DNA of 64,000 nucleotides from the NCBI GenBank assembly GCA_040754375.1, contig JBFMCT010000015.1:1-64000 (forward strand), given 5' to 3'. Both the position numbers and the translations under genes were made by a program. The stretch is from Actinomycetota bacterium. Lineage in GTDB: Bacteria > Actinomycetota > Acidimicrobiia > Acidimicrobiales > AC-14. Each line of letters begins with the position of its first letter. The first letter of the stretch is position 1. The notes below the pieces were generated by a model. It saw only the letters and a program-made list of their open reading frames with translations, did no database searches and had not been told where the DNA came from. This document shows, piece by piece, positions 40,849 to 49,685 of this stretch.

Positions 40849-43095
40849 TCAGGTGAACCGCTCGGGGGCGGATTGGCCCCAGATCCCTCGGAGGTCCTCC
40901 AGGGCCGCCTCTTTGACTTGGGCCGCCTCCAGCGGCCCGCGGGTGGCCCGGTAGTCGGCCAGGTAGCGCTCGGCGGCCTCGAAGGCCAGGCGCTCGCGAG
41001 GTGTCTCACCCAAGACCCGCAGGGGTTCGAGCACGGCGGCCAGCTCCGCCAGCCGGGCCTCTTCGGCGGCCGTGCGTGAGCGCGCTCCCTTGAGCCGGAA
41101 GTACTCGTCGAACTGGGCGTCGAGGGATGGGTCGATCGTGCTGCGCAGCCCGAAGAACTCCGACGTGAGCAACTGGTCGGCCCTCATGCCGGCGACGGGG
41201 GGAAGGTCGGTCCGGGCGACCACCGTACGCTCCTCGTCGGCCAGTCGTTCCATGACCACGGCCTCGCCGTCGCGCAGGCCCTTGAGGCACAGCGGGTCGT
41301 GGGTGGTGACGAGGAACTGGACGCGCGGGAAGCACTCGCGCAGGCTGGAGACGATCCGCATGCGCCAGCGGGGGTGGAGGTGGGCACCCAGCTCGTCGAG
41401 GACCACGACACCCTCGGCGGCCGACAGGTCCGACCAGCGGTTGAGCAGCACGGCCATGATGTCGACGGCCAGGGCCACCACCGACTGGTAGCCGTCGCTC
41501 AGCTCCTCGATGCGCACCGCTCTGCCGATCGACTTCTTGCGGCACCGCACCTCGCGCGACGACGGGTGGCGGGTGAGGGCGTCACCCTCGTCCATCTCCA
41601 ACAGGCCGGCCAGGCCCCGGGCGGCGGCGGTGAACTGGTCGTCTTGGAGTGACAGCAGCCAGGCGGTGGCATCGACGAGGGGGACGAACGGGTCGAACAG
41701 GTTGTCGAAGTCGGCTATTGCATCCGGGCTGGGCCCCTCGGCCGGGTGGCGAGGAAGGAGCCTGGTGGCGCCGTAGCCCAGCAACAGCACCTTCGGGTCG
41801 GGGGTGCCCGTGAACCCCGGGCGGCGGGTGTCGAACTCCAGGTTCATCGGTTCGGACAGGCCGGTGAGCCACACCCTCACCTCCCCGCTCCGGGCCCCCT
41901 TGCGGACGTAGCGCCGGGCGTCGAGGCCCAGGGCGTCGCGGGCCGGCTGTCCCATCAGGGCGAGGGCCACGGCCGTGAGGAACGAGCTCTTGCCGGCCGC
42001 GTTCTCGCCCACCAGCATCAACCAGCCGGCCGTGTCGCCCCCGAGAGGGACGGCCAGGTCGAGGTGGGCGATGGGCCGGAAGTTGCGGACCTCGACACGT
42101 TCCACGTAGCGGGCGGTGGCGAAATAGAGCTCGTCGGTGCCGCGGTCGTGCAGCGAGTAGGCGGCCTGCTTGGTCTGGGCCGCGGCCGTCGCCTCCTGGG
42201 CCGACCGTTCCTCGTCGAGGCTGCGCTTGGCCAGCCGAACCCCGCCGATGACCACGTGGTCGTCGTAGTCGAGAACTTGGGGCGCGGTCCGTGGCGGCGC
42301 GGCCCCTGCCTCCCGGACCGAAGGGCCGGGCGTCGCCGGGGGGGTGGCCGGGGGACCGGGCGCAGCGCTGGGCTGCTTTGCCACCAGGCGGCGGGCGGCC
42401 TGGCGGCGGGCACCGGCGAACTCGGTGGATGGGGCCAGATGGGCCTCTTCGACGGGGCCGGTAGCCCAGGCCGCCCTGACCTCCTCGACGGCCCCCCGGC
42501 GGCCCTCGACCAAGGCCGGCCGGTTCAGGTCGAAGACCCCGATGGTGGTCATGGCCCGCCGGTCGTGGCTCGACACCCGGCCGTCGTCGGTGAAGACGAG
42601 CAGGGCGTCGCAGTCGTCCCGGCAGGGGTCGAGCAACAGAGGTCGTTCGGCGTCGAGCGCCGGCCCGTGGGACCCCACCGGCGCCCGCTTGCGCCCCTCG
42701 ACGGGGAAGCGCCGGCCCCGGGCCCGGCTGCAGCTCTCGCACGCCGGGTAGAGGTTGTCCCAGTCGTAGGCCAGCCATGCGTAGTGGGCCAGGCTGGCGT
42801 CTCCTTCGGCCCCTGTGGCCGCGCTGGGCGGCCGGTACCACGTCACTTCAGTCGGCCCGCCTGTACCGAGCCGGGTCTCACAGAACGCGCACTTGCCGTG
42901 GAACAGCTCGGCCAGGGCACCCTCGACTTCACGCGACCGCACGACGTCGCGGGGGTGGAAGGGCTTCTGGTTGGCCGAGCTGCGCGTCCGGCGGGCGACG
43001 CGCTCGGCCCAGTCCCGGGCTTCGGCCCGAGCCTCCCGGGTGTCGTCGCTATCCAGCACCCCCGGGGCCGGGGCCGACCGCTCGATCCGGATCAC
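40849..43095 (-). CDS. ptuA: PtuA-like ATPase with an N-terminal degenerate HNH domain
   Basis: 748 residues in two parts. Residues 1-240 are a second HNH domain, paralogous to the downstream gene: CAFCETRLG (C69, C72), WDNLYPACESCSRARG (N114, C119, C122), then PLLLDPCRDDCDALLVF. But the catalytic site reads VTWYRPPS instead of VEHYRPKG, so the His is Trp (about 86) and the nuclease should be dead. After a Pro-rich linker, 330-640 are a RecF/SMC-like ATPase: GENAAGKSSFL (363-371), LSDGYQSVV (532-539), GVVVLDELGAHLHP (562-575), FLVTTHD (594-600). TATCGT ends 6 nt before the GTG start. Together with the downstream HNH gene this is Septu-like. Confidence 0.82.
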   Translation of the reverse strand: MIRIERSAPAPGVLDSDDTREARAEARDWAERVARRTRSSANQKPFHPRDVVRSREVEGALAELFHGKCAFCETRLGTGGPTEVTWYRPPSAATGAEGDASLAHYAWLAYDWDNLYPACESCSRARGRRFPVEGRKRAPVGSHGPALDAERPLLLDPCRDDCDALLVFTDDGRVSSHDRRAMTTIGVFDLNRPALVEGRRGAVEEVRAAWATGPVEEAHLAPSTEFAGARRQAARRLVAKQPSAAPGPPATPPATPGPSVREAGAAPPRTAPQVLDYDDHVVIGGVRLAKRSLDEERSAQEATAAAQTKQAAYSLHDRGTDELYFATARYVERVEVRNFRPIAHLDLAVPLGGDTAGWLMLVGENAAGKSSFLTAVALALMGQPARDALGLDARRYVRKGARSGEVRVWLTGLSEPMNLEFDTRRPGFTGTPDPKVLLLGYGATRLLPRHPAEGPSPDAIADFDNLFDPFVPLVDATAWLLSLQDDQFTAAARGLAGLLEMDEGDALTRHPSSREVRCRKKSIGRAVRIEELSDGYQSVVALAVDIMAVLLNRWSDLSAAEGVVVLDELGAHLHPRWRMRIVSSLRECFPRVQFLVTTHDPLCLKGLRDGEAVVMERLADEERTVVARTDLPPVAGMRADQLLTSEFFGLRSTIDPSLDAQFDEYFRLKGARSRTAAEEARLAELAAVLEPLRVLGETPRERLAFEAAERYLADYRATRGPLEAAQVKEAALEDLRGIWGQSAPERFT

Positions 43096-43142
43096 CGCGC
43101 GACGATAAGCCCGGCCGCAGCCCGGCGCGCCACCGGCGGGGA

Positions 43143-43505
43143 CTAGCCGGGCGAGGCGCCCGGCTGGCGGCCCGGCCGCAGGCCGCAGGCCACCCCCATG
43201 GGGCAGACACGGGGCGCGAGCTGCTGGAGCAGCCCGGCCCCGAAGCGGCGCATGTCCTGGGCCGCGGCCGTGCCCTCGTCCCCGCCTGCTTCGAGGCGCT
43301 CGGCCATGGTGAACAGGGACCCGGCGCTCTCGAGCATGTGGTCGGTGGTGGCCAGCATGACGGCCTTCACCTCGGGCCAGGGTGCGTGCCCGGGCCCGTC
43401 GGGGGTCACGTAGGTGATCCCGGTGGCGTCGATGGCGGTCACGTCCACCGTCTGGGCGCGGTCGTCCTGGAACGTGATGCCAGCGGTGAAACCAAGCTCG
43501 TCCAA
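43143..43505 (-). CDS. Hypothetical protein
   Basis: 120 residues: a beta-rich start (LDELGFTAGITFQDDRAQTVDVTAID), VTPDGPGHAPWPEVKAVMLATTD, a helix, then a C terminus with two Cys (VCPMGVACG). No signal peptide. A TTG start is chosen because AAGGAGG lies 8 nt upstream; a GTG 30 nt earlier is less well placed. Not recognised. Confidence 0.6.
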   Translation of the reverse strand: MDELGFTAGITFQDDRAQTVDVTAIDATGITYVTPDGPGHAPWPEVKAVMLATTDHMLESAGSLFTMAERLEAGGDEGTAAAQDMRRFGAGLLQQLAPRVCPMGVACGLRPGRQPGASPG

Positions 43506-43527
43506 GTTGGGACCCTCCTTCCTCAGG

Positions 43528-43968
43528 TCACCCACCGTGGCGGGGTTCGACGATCACCAGGGGGATGGTGCGGGGGGTGCGGGCCTGGTAGGTGGCATAG
43601 CCCGGGTAGGCGGCGACCACCCGAGGCCACAGGTCGGCCCGTTCGGCCGCGGTGGCCACCCGGGCGTGCATCGGTGTGCACCGTCCACCGGTCGTGACGG
43701 TCACGTCGGGGTTGGCCCGCACGTTGAGGAACCACGCGGGGTGACGGTGGTCCCCACCATAGGAGGCCACCAAGACGAGGCGGCCACCGTCGGTGACGGG
43801 CGCCGTGAGCACGGTCGAACGGGTGCGCCCCGTGCGCCGGCCGGTGGTGGACAGCACGATGACCGGCATGCCCGCTACCCGGCCGAAGGCCCGCCCCCGG
43901 CTCAGGCGCAGCAGGGCCCGGTGGGCGGCCGTCCCCGCCCGGAAAGCGGCGTCCTTGGTCCGGGTCAC
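43528..43968 (-). CDS. Deazaflavin-dependent nitroreductase family protein
   Basis: 146 residues of the F420-binding split-barrel family (DDN-like): RVAGMPVIVLSTTGRRTGRTRSTVLTAPVTDGGRLVLVASYGG, then HPAWFLNVRANPDVTV. These enzymes use reduced F420 to reduce quinones or nitro compounds; some act against oxidative stress. GTG start overlaps the stop of the LLM-class gene upstream by 4 nt, so the two F420/flavin enzymes are coupled. Confidence 0.88.
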   Translation of the reverse strand: MTRTKDAAFRAGTAAHRALLRLSRGRAFGRVAGMPVIVLSTTGRRTGRTRSTVLTAPVTDGGRLVLVASYGGDHRHPAWFLNVRANPDVTVTTGGRCTPMHARVATAAERADLWPRVVAAYPGYATYQARTPRTIPLVIVEPRHGG

Positions 43969-45032
43969 CGCCCGGCGGCGGCCTGGTGGACGAGGGGCGC
44001 CACCTCGGTGCCGTACAGCTCGATGGCGGCCATCAGGCGATCGTGGGCCAGCGTGCCGGCGCTGTACTTGAGGTCGAAGCGCGACAGGCCGAGGGCGGTG
44101 GCGACCCGGACGATCTTGGCCGCCACCGTCTCGGGCGAGCCCACGAACAGGGCCCCGTCCGGCCCGGCCGTGCGGTCGAACTGCTCCCGGGTCATCGGGG
44201 GCCAGCCCCGCTCCTTCCCGATGCGGGCGTGCATGGCCGAGTAGTGGGGCCACAGCTCGTCGCGTGCCTGGCGGTCGGTGGTGGCCACGTACCCCGGGCA
44301 GTGGGCGGCCACGGGCTGGGGGCGGTGCCCGTACTCGGCCAGGGCGCGGTGGTAGAGCTCGACGTAGGGCACGAACCGTTCGGGTTCGCCCCCGATGATG
44401 GCCAGCACCAGGGGAAGGCCGTGGCGGGCCGCCCTCACCACCGACTGGGGGCTGCCCCCGACCCCGACCCAGGCCCGCAGGGAACCGGTTTCGACGGGTG
44501 GGTACACGCGCTGGCCCTCCAAGGCGGCCCGGGTCTGGCCCGACCACGTGACGGGACCGCCCTTGAGCAGGGTGGCGAAAAGTTCGAGCTTCTCCTCGAA
44601 CAGTTGCTCGTAGTCGGCCAGGTCGTAGCCGAACAGGGGGAACGACTCGATGAACGAGCCGCGTCCCAGGATCACCTCGGCCCGCCCACCGGAGAGGGCG
44701 TTCAGCGTCGAGAACCGCTGGAAGACCCGGACAGGGTCGTCGGAGCTGAGAACGGTCACGGCCGAACCGAGCCGGATGCGCTGTGTACGACCGGCGATGG
44801 CGGCCAGCACCACCTCGGGGGACGAGACCGCGAAGTCGGGCCGGTGGTGCTCACCCACGCCGATGAAGTCGATCCCCACCCGGTCGGCCAGCACGGCCTG
44901 CTCCACTACTTGGCGGATGACCTCGCCCTGGGGCAGGGGCTGGCCGGCGTCGTCGACCCCGACGTCGCCGAACGTGTCGATCCCCAGTTCGAGCCGCCGG
45001 CCCGGGCCGGCTGCGTCCGTGCCCTCGGCCAT
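43965..45032 (-). CDS. LLM-class (luciferase-like) flavin/F420-dependent oxidoreductase
   Basis: 355 residues of the TIM-barrel bacterial-luciferase-like family: LELGIDTFGDVGVDDAGQ, VGIDFIGVGEHHRPDFAVSSPEVVLAAIAG, RIRLGSAVTVLSSDDPVRVFQRFSTLNALSGGRAEVILGRGSF and VRAARHGLPLVLAIIGG. The cofactor is FMN or F420. TACGCT ends exactly 6 nt before the ATG (leaderless), which fixes a start far inside the long open frame. Coupled to the nitroreductase gene downstream. Confidence 0.92.
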   Translation of the reverse strand: MAEGTDAAGPGRRLELGIDTFGDVGVDDAGQPLPQGEVIRQVVEQAVLADRVGIDFIGVGEHHRPDFAVSSPEVVLAAIAGRTQRIRLGSAVTVLSSDDPVRVFQRFSTLNALSGGRAEVILGRGSFIESFPLFGYDLADYEQLFEEKLELFATLLKGGPVTWSGQTRAALEGQRVYPPVETGSLRAWVGVGGSPQSVVRAARHGLPLVLAIIGGEPERFVPYVELYHRALAEYGHRPQPVAAHCPGYVATTDRQARDELWPHYSAMHARIGKERGWPPMTREQFDRTAGPDGALFVGSPETVAAKIVRVATALGLSRFDLKYSAGTLAHDRLMAAIELYGTEVAPLVHQAAAGR

Positions 45033-45180
45033 GGACGCAGCGTAGCGACCGGTCCCGTGCTCCCCTGACCCGGCCTTCGGCCTTCGGCCTTCGGCGGGCG
45101 CGGGAGCCGGGGTGGCGTTGCGGTCGGGCGGGCGACGCGGCAGGCTCGTGCCAGGAACACGGGTATCAGGGGGTCGAACA

Positions 45181-47115
45181 ATGGCACGGGCCGTACGGAG
45201 CGGATTTGCCCTCGCTCTCGGGAGCAGCAGGCGCCGTCCACGCGCCGTGCTGGCCTCGATGGTCATGGTGGCCCTGGGTGCCACCGGCCTGATCGCCGCT
45301 CCGAGCGCGGGCGACGAGCACGGTCCCACCCTGCTGATCTCGCCTACCGCCCTCGAGTTCGGCGAGGTCCAGGTGGGCACGGCCGCGCCCTCCCAGACCG
45401 TCGACATCACCAACGTCGGGACCGCCCCGGTGGTCATGAGCGGGGCCGGCGGCGGCCTGGCGGCCCCCTTCTCGGCCGTCCAGAACTGCCAGGGCAACAC
45501 CCTGCAGCCCGGTGAGTCCTGCCAGATGACCTTCGGCTTCTCGCCCACCGAGGAGGGCCTGGCCACCGCCACCTCGGCGGGGACCTGGAACGACCAGCCC
45601 TTCCAGATCGCCGTGCGGGGCACCGGCGCCGCTGTGCCGCCGTCGACGGGCCTGCTGGTCTCGCCCACCGCCCTCGAGTTCGGCGAGGTCCAGGTGGGCA
45701 CGGCCGCGCCCTCCCAGACCGTCGACGTCACCAACGTCGGGACCGCCCCGGTGGTCATGAGCGGGGCCGGCGGCGGCCTGGCGGCCCCCTTCTCGGCCGT
45801 CCAGAACTGCCAGGGCAACACCCTGCAGCCCGGTGAGTCCTGCCAGATGTCCTTCGGCTTCTCGCCCACCGAGGCGGGCCTGGCCACCGCCACCTCGTCG
45901 GGGACCTGGAACGACCAGCCCTTCCAGGTCGCCGTGCGGGGCACCGGCATCGCGCCCCGCCTGCTGGTCTCGCCCACGGCCTTGGAGTTCGGGGCCGTGG
46001 CCGTGGGGGACACGGCGCCCAGCCAGACCGTCGACATCACCAACGTCGGGACCGCCCCGGTGGTCATGGACGGGGCCGGCGGCGGCGTCGGGGCCCCCTT
46101 CTCGGCCGTCCAGAACTGCCAGGGCAACACCCTGCAGCCCGGTGAGTCCTGCCAGATGTCCTTTGGCTTCTCGCCCACCGAGCACGGGCCGGCGTCGGCC
46201 ACGTCGTCGGGGACCTGGAACGGCCAGGCGTTCATGATCAGCCTCAACGGGACCACACCCAAGGTGGCTCCCTCGATCTCGACGGTGGCGTCACCCGGGG
46301 GCGTCCTGGGCACCCCTGTGCGCGACGTGGCCACCCTCAGCGGCGGGGTGGGTGCAGGCCCGACCGGAACGGTGACGTTCAGGCTGTTCAGCGACGCCAC
46401 GTGCACCACCGAGGTGTTCACCTCGACCGATGACGTGGTCGACGGCACGACGGCCACCTCGGGGTGGTTCAGCCCGGAGGCACCGGGCACCTACTGGTGG
46501 ACCGCGGTCTACAGCGGCGACGACCTGCACACGTCCGCGACCTCGCCGTGCGGCGCGCCCGACGAGATGGTCACGATCACCGCCTTCCAGGCGCCACCGT
46601 TCACCTCCACGGTGACCGGCGACTTCCTCGGCCCCCTGGTCGTAGGGGCGGGTGAGAGCGTGCTTGTAACCGGCGCCCGGGTGGCCCGGGGGGTCGTCGT
46701 CGAACCCGGTGGGGCGCTCACCGTGGTGGGTTCACGGGTGGCGGGAGGCATCGTGGCCGATGCGCCCGCCTTCTTCGACCTGTGCGGCACCGACGTGTCC
46801 GGGCCCCGCCCGTCGATGGTCGCCCTGACAGTGACCGACGCGCCCGTGCCCGTTCGGGCCGGCGACCCGGCGGCGGGATGCGCCGGCAACCGGATCGCGG
46901 GCCACGTGGTCATGTCCTCCAACCTGGCCGCCATGTTCGGGGCCAACACCGTCTCGCACTCGGCCACCTTCGACGGCAACGGGCCGGGCAACACGGTCGT
47001 CAAGGCCAACACGATGTTCGGTGCACTGGGGTGCGCCGGCAACGACCCCGCGCCGGTGGACGCCGGCCAACCGAACACGGCGGCGGCCAAGACTGGCCAG
47101 TGCGCCTCGCTGTAG
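45181..47115 (+). CDS. Secreted protein with three ASH-like repeats and an Ig-like domain
   Basis: 644 residues. A signal peptide with a long basic start (about 1-43) precedes three near-identical choice-of-anchor-D/ASH-like beta-sandwich units (each LLVSPTALEFG...VTNVGTAPVVM...CQGNTLQPGESCQM...GTWNDQPF). Next is an Ig-like domain (GPTGTVTFRLFSDATCTTEVF), then a C-terminal part with short parallel-beta-helix-like strands. No LPxTG or anchor is seen, so it is secreted or wall-bound. Cys pairs within units suggest disulfides. Role perhaps adhesion (inference). ATG chosen for the signal peptide; no clear Shine-Dalgarno. Confidence 0.82.
   Translation: MARAVRSGFALALGSSRRRPRAVLASMVMVALGATGLIAAPSAGDEHGPTLLISPTALEFGEVQVGTAAPSQTVDITNVGTAPVVMSGAGGGLAAPFSAVQNCQGNTLQPGESCQMTFGFSPTEEGLATATSAGTWNDQPFQIAVRGTGAAVPPSTGLLVSPTALEFGEVQVGTAAPSQTVDVTNVGTAPVVMSGAGGGLAAPFSAVQNCQGNTLQPGESCQMSFGFSPTEAGLATATSSGTWNDQPFQVAVRGTGIAPRLLVSPTALEFGAVAVGDTAPSQTVDITNVGTAPVVMDGAGGGVGAPFSAVQNCQGNTLQPGESCQMSFGFSPTEHGPASATSSGTWNGQAFMISLNGTTPKVAPSISTVASPGGVLGTPVRDVATLSGGVGAGPTGTVTFRLFSDATCTTEVFTSTDDVVDGTTATSGWFSPEAPGTYWWTAVYSGDDLHTSATSPCGAPDEMVTITAFQAPPFTSTVTGDFLGPLVVGAGESVLVTGARVARGVVVEPGGALTVVGSRVAGGIVADAPAFFDLCGTDVSGPRPSMVALTVTDAPVPVRAGDPAAGCAGNRIAGHVVMSSNLAAMFGANTVSHSATFDGNGPGNTVVKANTMFGALGCAGNDPAPVDAGQPNTAAAKTGQCASL
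45341..46257 (+). repeat. Three near-identical tandem units of about 310-320 bp
   Basis: Matching landmarks (CTCGAGTTC and its variant TTGGAGTTC) recur at about 45352, 45673 and 45982, periods of 321 and about 309 bp. Long stretches are the same base for base, including the 40 bp around CAGAACTGCCAGGGCAACAC. Such high DNA identity points to recent duplication or ongoing gene conversion. Confidence 0.9.
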
Positions 47116-47139
47116 GACCGGCCCGCCCGCTGGGGCCCG

Positions 47140-48048
47140 TCAGCCGGGGTGGGGCACCGGCTCCTCTTCGACGGTCCCGAGCCGGCCCAGCAGCAAGACG
47201 AACAGAAAGCCGGCCGCGGCCAACAGCACGGGGAAGAGCACGTCGCCCCTGGGCGCCCCCAGTTCGGTGTTGGAGGTTCCCGCGGGCCACGGCCACAGCA
47301 CCCTGACCGAGCCCAGCATGAGCCCGATCATGGAGGCCACCACCCGGTCGTGGTGGTTGTCGAGCAGCCACGCCAGCAGGCGGGAGAAGGCGGCCAGCCC
47401 GATCACACAGCCGGCGACGAACAGGCCCAGGGGCAGCAAGTCCCGGTCGTTCACTGCGCCCAGCACGTCGCCGTACATACCCAGCATGACCAGCAGGAAC
47501 GACCCTGACACGCCCGGCAGGATCATGGCGCAGATGGCCACCGCGCCCGAGGCCGGGAAGGCCCACAGCGGGGCCTGGACCAGTTCCGCGGCCTCGGCCG
47601 ACGTCTCGGTGCGCAGCCCCAGGACGAGGAACAGGGCGACCGCGCTGACCAGCGCGATCACGAGGTGGGACCGGTCGGGCCGGCGCAGGAGACCCCGGGC
47701 CACCACCACCGAGCCGGCCACGAGCCCGAAGAACAGCCCCGAGAGCTTGACCGGCTCCTCCTCCAGGAGGTGCTCGATGGCCGAGGCCAGGGTGAGCACG
47801 GCCGTGAGTATGCCGGCCAACAGCGGAACGAGCAGGGCCCAGTCGACCTGGCGCAGGCCGCGCAGTCCGTCGGCCACCCGGCCCCGGGCCAGCCACCCTG
47901 CGGCCCGGGCGCCGTCGCGGATGGCGTCCACCAGGCGGGGGTAGATGCCCGTGACGAAGGCCACCGTTCCCCCCGAGACTCCCGGGACCACGTCGGCCGA
48001 CCCCATCAGGAACCCCACGCCGGCATGCTTGACGTGCTCGCGGATCAC
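47140..48048 (-). CDS. DUF368 family polyprenyl-phosphate transporter
   Basis: 302 residues with about eight membrane helices. VGFLMGSADVVPGVSGGTVAFVTGIYPRL and VAICAMILPGVSGSFLLVMLGMY are the two PGVSGG-type signature loops. DUF368 proteins (PopT) were shown to recycle undecaprenyl phosphate across the membrane for wall synthesis. TACGGT ends 6 nt before the GTG, which fixes a start inside a longer open frame. Convergent with the secreted-protein gene, 24 nt apart. Confidence 0.88.
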   Translation of the reverse strand: MIREHVKHAGVGFLMGSADVVPGVSGGTVAFVTGIYPRLVDAIRDGARAAGWLARGRVADGLRGLRQVDWALLVPLLAGILTAVLTLASAIEHLLEEEPVKLSGLFFGLVAGSVVVARGLLRRPDRSHLVIALVSAVALFLVLGLRTETSAEAAELVQAPLWAFPASGAVAICAMILPGVSGSFLLVMLGMYGDVLGAVNDRDLLPLGLFVAGCVIGLAAFSRLLAWLLDNHHDRVVASMIGLMLGSVRVLWPWPAGTSNTELGAPRGDVLFPVLLAAAGFLFVLLLGRLGTVEEEPVPHPG

Positions 48049-48068
48049 GCCATGACCGTAGTTTGCGG

Positions 48069-49424
48069 TCAGAGCGAGGCCGTGCGCCAGCGGCCTCGGG
48101 CAAAGCTCCGGTGGGTGATGGCCAGCCGCAGGACCCAGTAGCCGAGCTGGCCGCCGAAGACACCGGGCAGTCCCAGGCCCAAGGGGATGGCCAGCGCCCA
48201 GGACAGCGGTAGGGCGCACAGGTAGTTGGCGACGGTCGAGGCCACCATGATCGAGCGGGTGTCACCCCCGGCTCGCAGGGCTCCCGAGTACACCATGGTG
48301 GCGACCATGAGCGGGGCCTGGCCGAAGAGGTAGAGGCGGGCGGCCACGGCCTGGCCGGCTACGGCCCCGTCGTCGGTGAAGACCCCGAACACCAGGTCGG
48401 GTACGGCCACGACGGGGGCAACGATGGCGGCCGCCAGCCACCCGGTCACGACCCACCCGGACCGCAGGGCCGAGCCGACGCCCTCGGGATCCCCGGCTCC
48501 CAGGCGCTGGCCCACCATGATGGCTATCCCGCTGCTGCAGGCGTAGATGACAGTCCACAGCACGGGCAGGGCCCGGCCCAGGATCGACCACGCGGCCAGG
48601 TCGACCACGCCCAACCGGGCCACGATGGCCGCCAGCAGGACAGACGTCAGATAGCCGGCAGAGAGCATCGCCGTCTCCGGCCAACCGATCCTCCACATCC
48701 TGGCCACCTCGGTGGTCCACCCCTGGGGCCGAGGACGGCGCCAGTGCCCCGACGCCGGCAACCGGCGCCAGCCGTACCAGGCGAGGGCGGTGAAGCCGCA
48801 GGCCACGGCCGACACCGTCCCGACCGCCGCCCCCACCACACCGAGCCCGAGGCCCAGGACGAGGACCATGGTGACCGGGATGTTGACCAGGTTGACCCCG
48901 ATGGCAGCCCGCATCGTGACCTTGGTCAGGCCCATGCCGGCCAAGGCGGAACGGAGGGCGGTCATGGCCCCCAGCAGGGGCAGGGCCACGGCCACCACGC
49001 GCAGGTAGCTCGCGGCGGCCGGGGCCAGGTCGGTGTCGCCGGCCAGGGCGTTCATCAGGGGTGAGGCGATGGCGGCCAGGGCCGCCCCGACGACCGCCCC
49101 GACAGCCAGGCCCACGGCCGCTCCGATATCGAGGGCGCGCTCGGTGGCGGCCGCTTCGCCGGCCCCGTGGCGGCGGGCGGTCATGACCTGGACGGCCGTG
49201 GCCCACCCCGTGGCCAGTATGGTCGCCACCAGCATCACGGGGGCGGCCAGCCCGACGGCGGCAAGGGCGTCGGTCGAGAACCGGCCGAGGACGGCCCCGT
49301 CGGTCACGCTGAGGGCGACGGCTGCCAGGTTCCCCACGATCAGCGGGTAGGTCAGCGCCCACAGGGCGCGGTGTGGTCCCGACCGGTCCCCGGGACGGGC
49401 CAGGAGGGCGCGTCGGGCGGTCAC
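48069..49424 (-). CDS. MATE family efflux transporter
   Basis: 451 residues with twelve membrane helices: ALWALTYPLIVGNLAAVALSVTDGAVLGRF starts the first half, and VARMWRIGWPETAMLSAGYLTSVLLAAIVARLG the second. MATE proteins export drugs or metabolites using Na+ or H+. The GTG at 49424 begins the conserved sequence; the frame is open further upstream but Arg-rich. It is downstream of and on the same strand as the RiPP cluster, 260 nt away with a hairpin between, so it could export the peptide product, but this is uncertain. Confidence 0.88.
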   Translation of the reverse strand: MTARRALLARPGDRSGPHRALWALTYPLIVGNLAAVALSVTDGAVLGRFSTDALAAVGLAAPVMLVATILATGWATAVQVMTARRHGAGEAAATERALDIGAAVGLAVGAVVGAALAAIASPLMNALAGDTDLAPAAASYLRVVAVALPLLGAMTALRSALAGMGLTKVTMRAAIGVNLVNIPVTMVLVLGLGLGVVGAAVGTVSAVACGFTALAWYGWRRLPASGHWRRPRPQGWTTEVARMWRIGWPETAMLSAGYLTSVLLAAIVARLGVVDLAAWSILGRALPVLWTVIYACSSGIAIMVGQRLGAGDPEGVGSALRSGWVVTGWLAAAIVAPVVAVPDLVFGVFTDDGAVAGQAVAARLYLFGQAPLMVATMVYSGALRAGGDTRSIMVASTVANYLCALPLSWALAIPLGLGLPGVFGGQLGYWVLRLAITHRSFARGRWRTASL

Positions 49425-49641
49425 GGCGCGGCGGCCGGCGCGCCGGCAGCCCGACCGGCGGGCGCGCTGAGAGTGCGTCGCTCGCTCCCGAGAACTGCAC
49501 GCGCCCGGGGCAAGCAAGCGGGGCCCGGAGGTCGAGGCGGACCAGGTCTGTGTGCCAGCCCCCCGCCGGGGGCGGTCCCGGGAGCTGACCGGAGCCCGTT
49601 CCGCCGACCGCTCCCCCGGCCCGGGTGCAAACGAGCGCGCC

Positions 49642-49663
49642 GGGCGGGCCGCGGGGCCCGCCC
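49642..49663 (-). terminator. Hairpin after the RiPP operon
   Basis: GGGCGGGCC and GGCCCGCCC pair perfectly (9 bp, all G-C) around GCGG, 22 nt past the second YcaO stop. Likely a terminator without a U tract. The remaining sequence up to the MATE gene shows nothing recognisable. Confidence 0.5.
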
Positions 49664-49685
49664 TGTTCGCGGCCCGGCCGCGCTG

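Noticed and set aside
45071..45093. Three copies of a 7-bp CCTTCGG unit before the secreted-protein gene
   Set aside because: Short direct repeat without a spacer or palindromic structure; not CRISPR and no clear regulatory logic.
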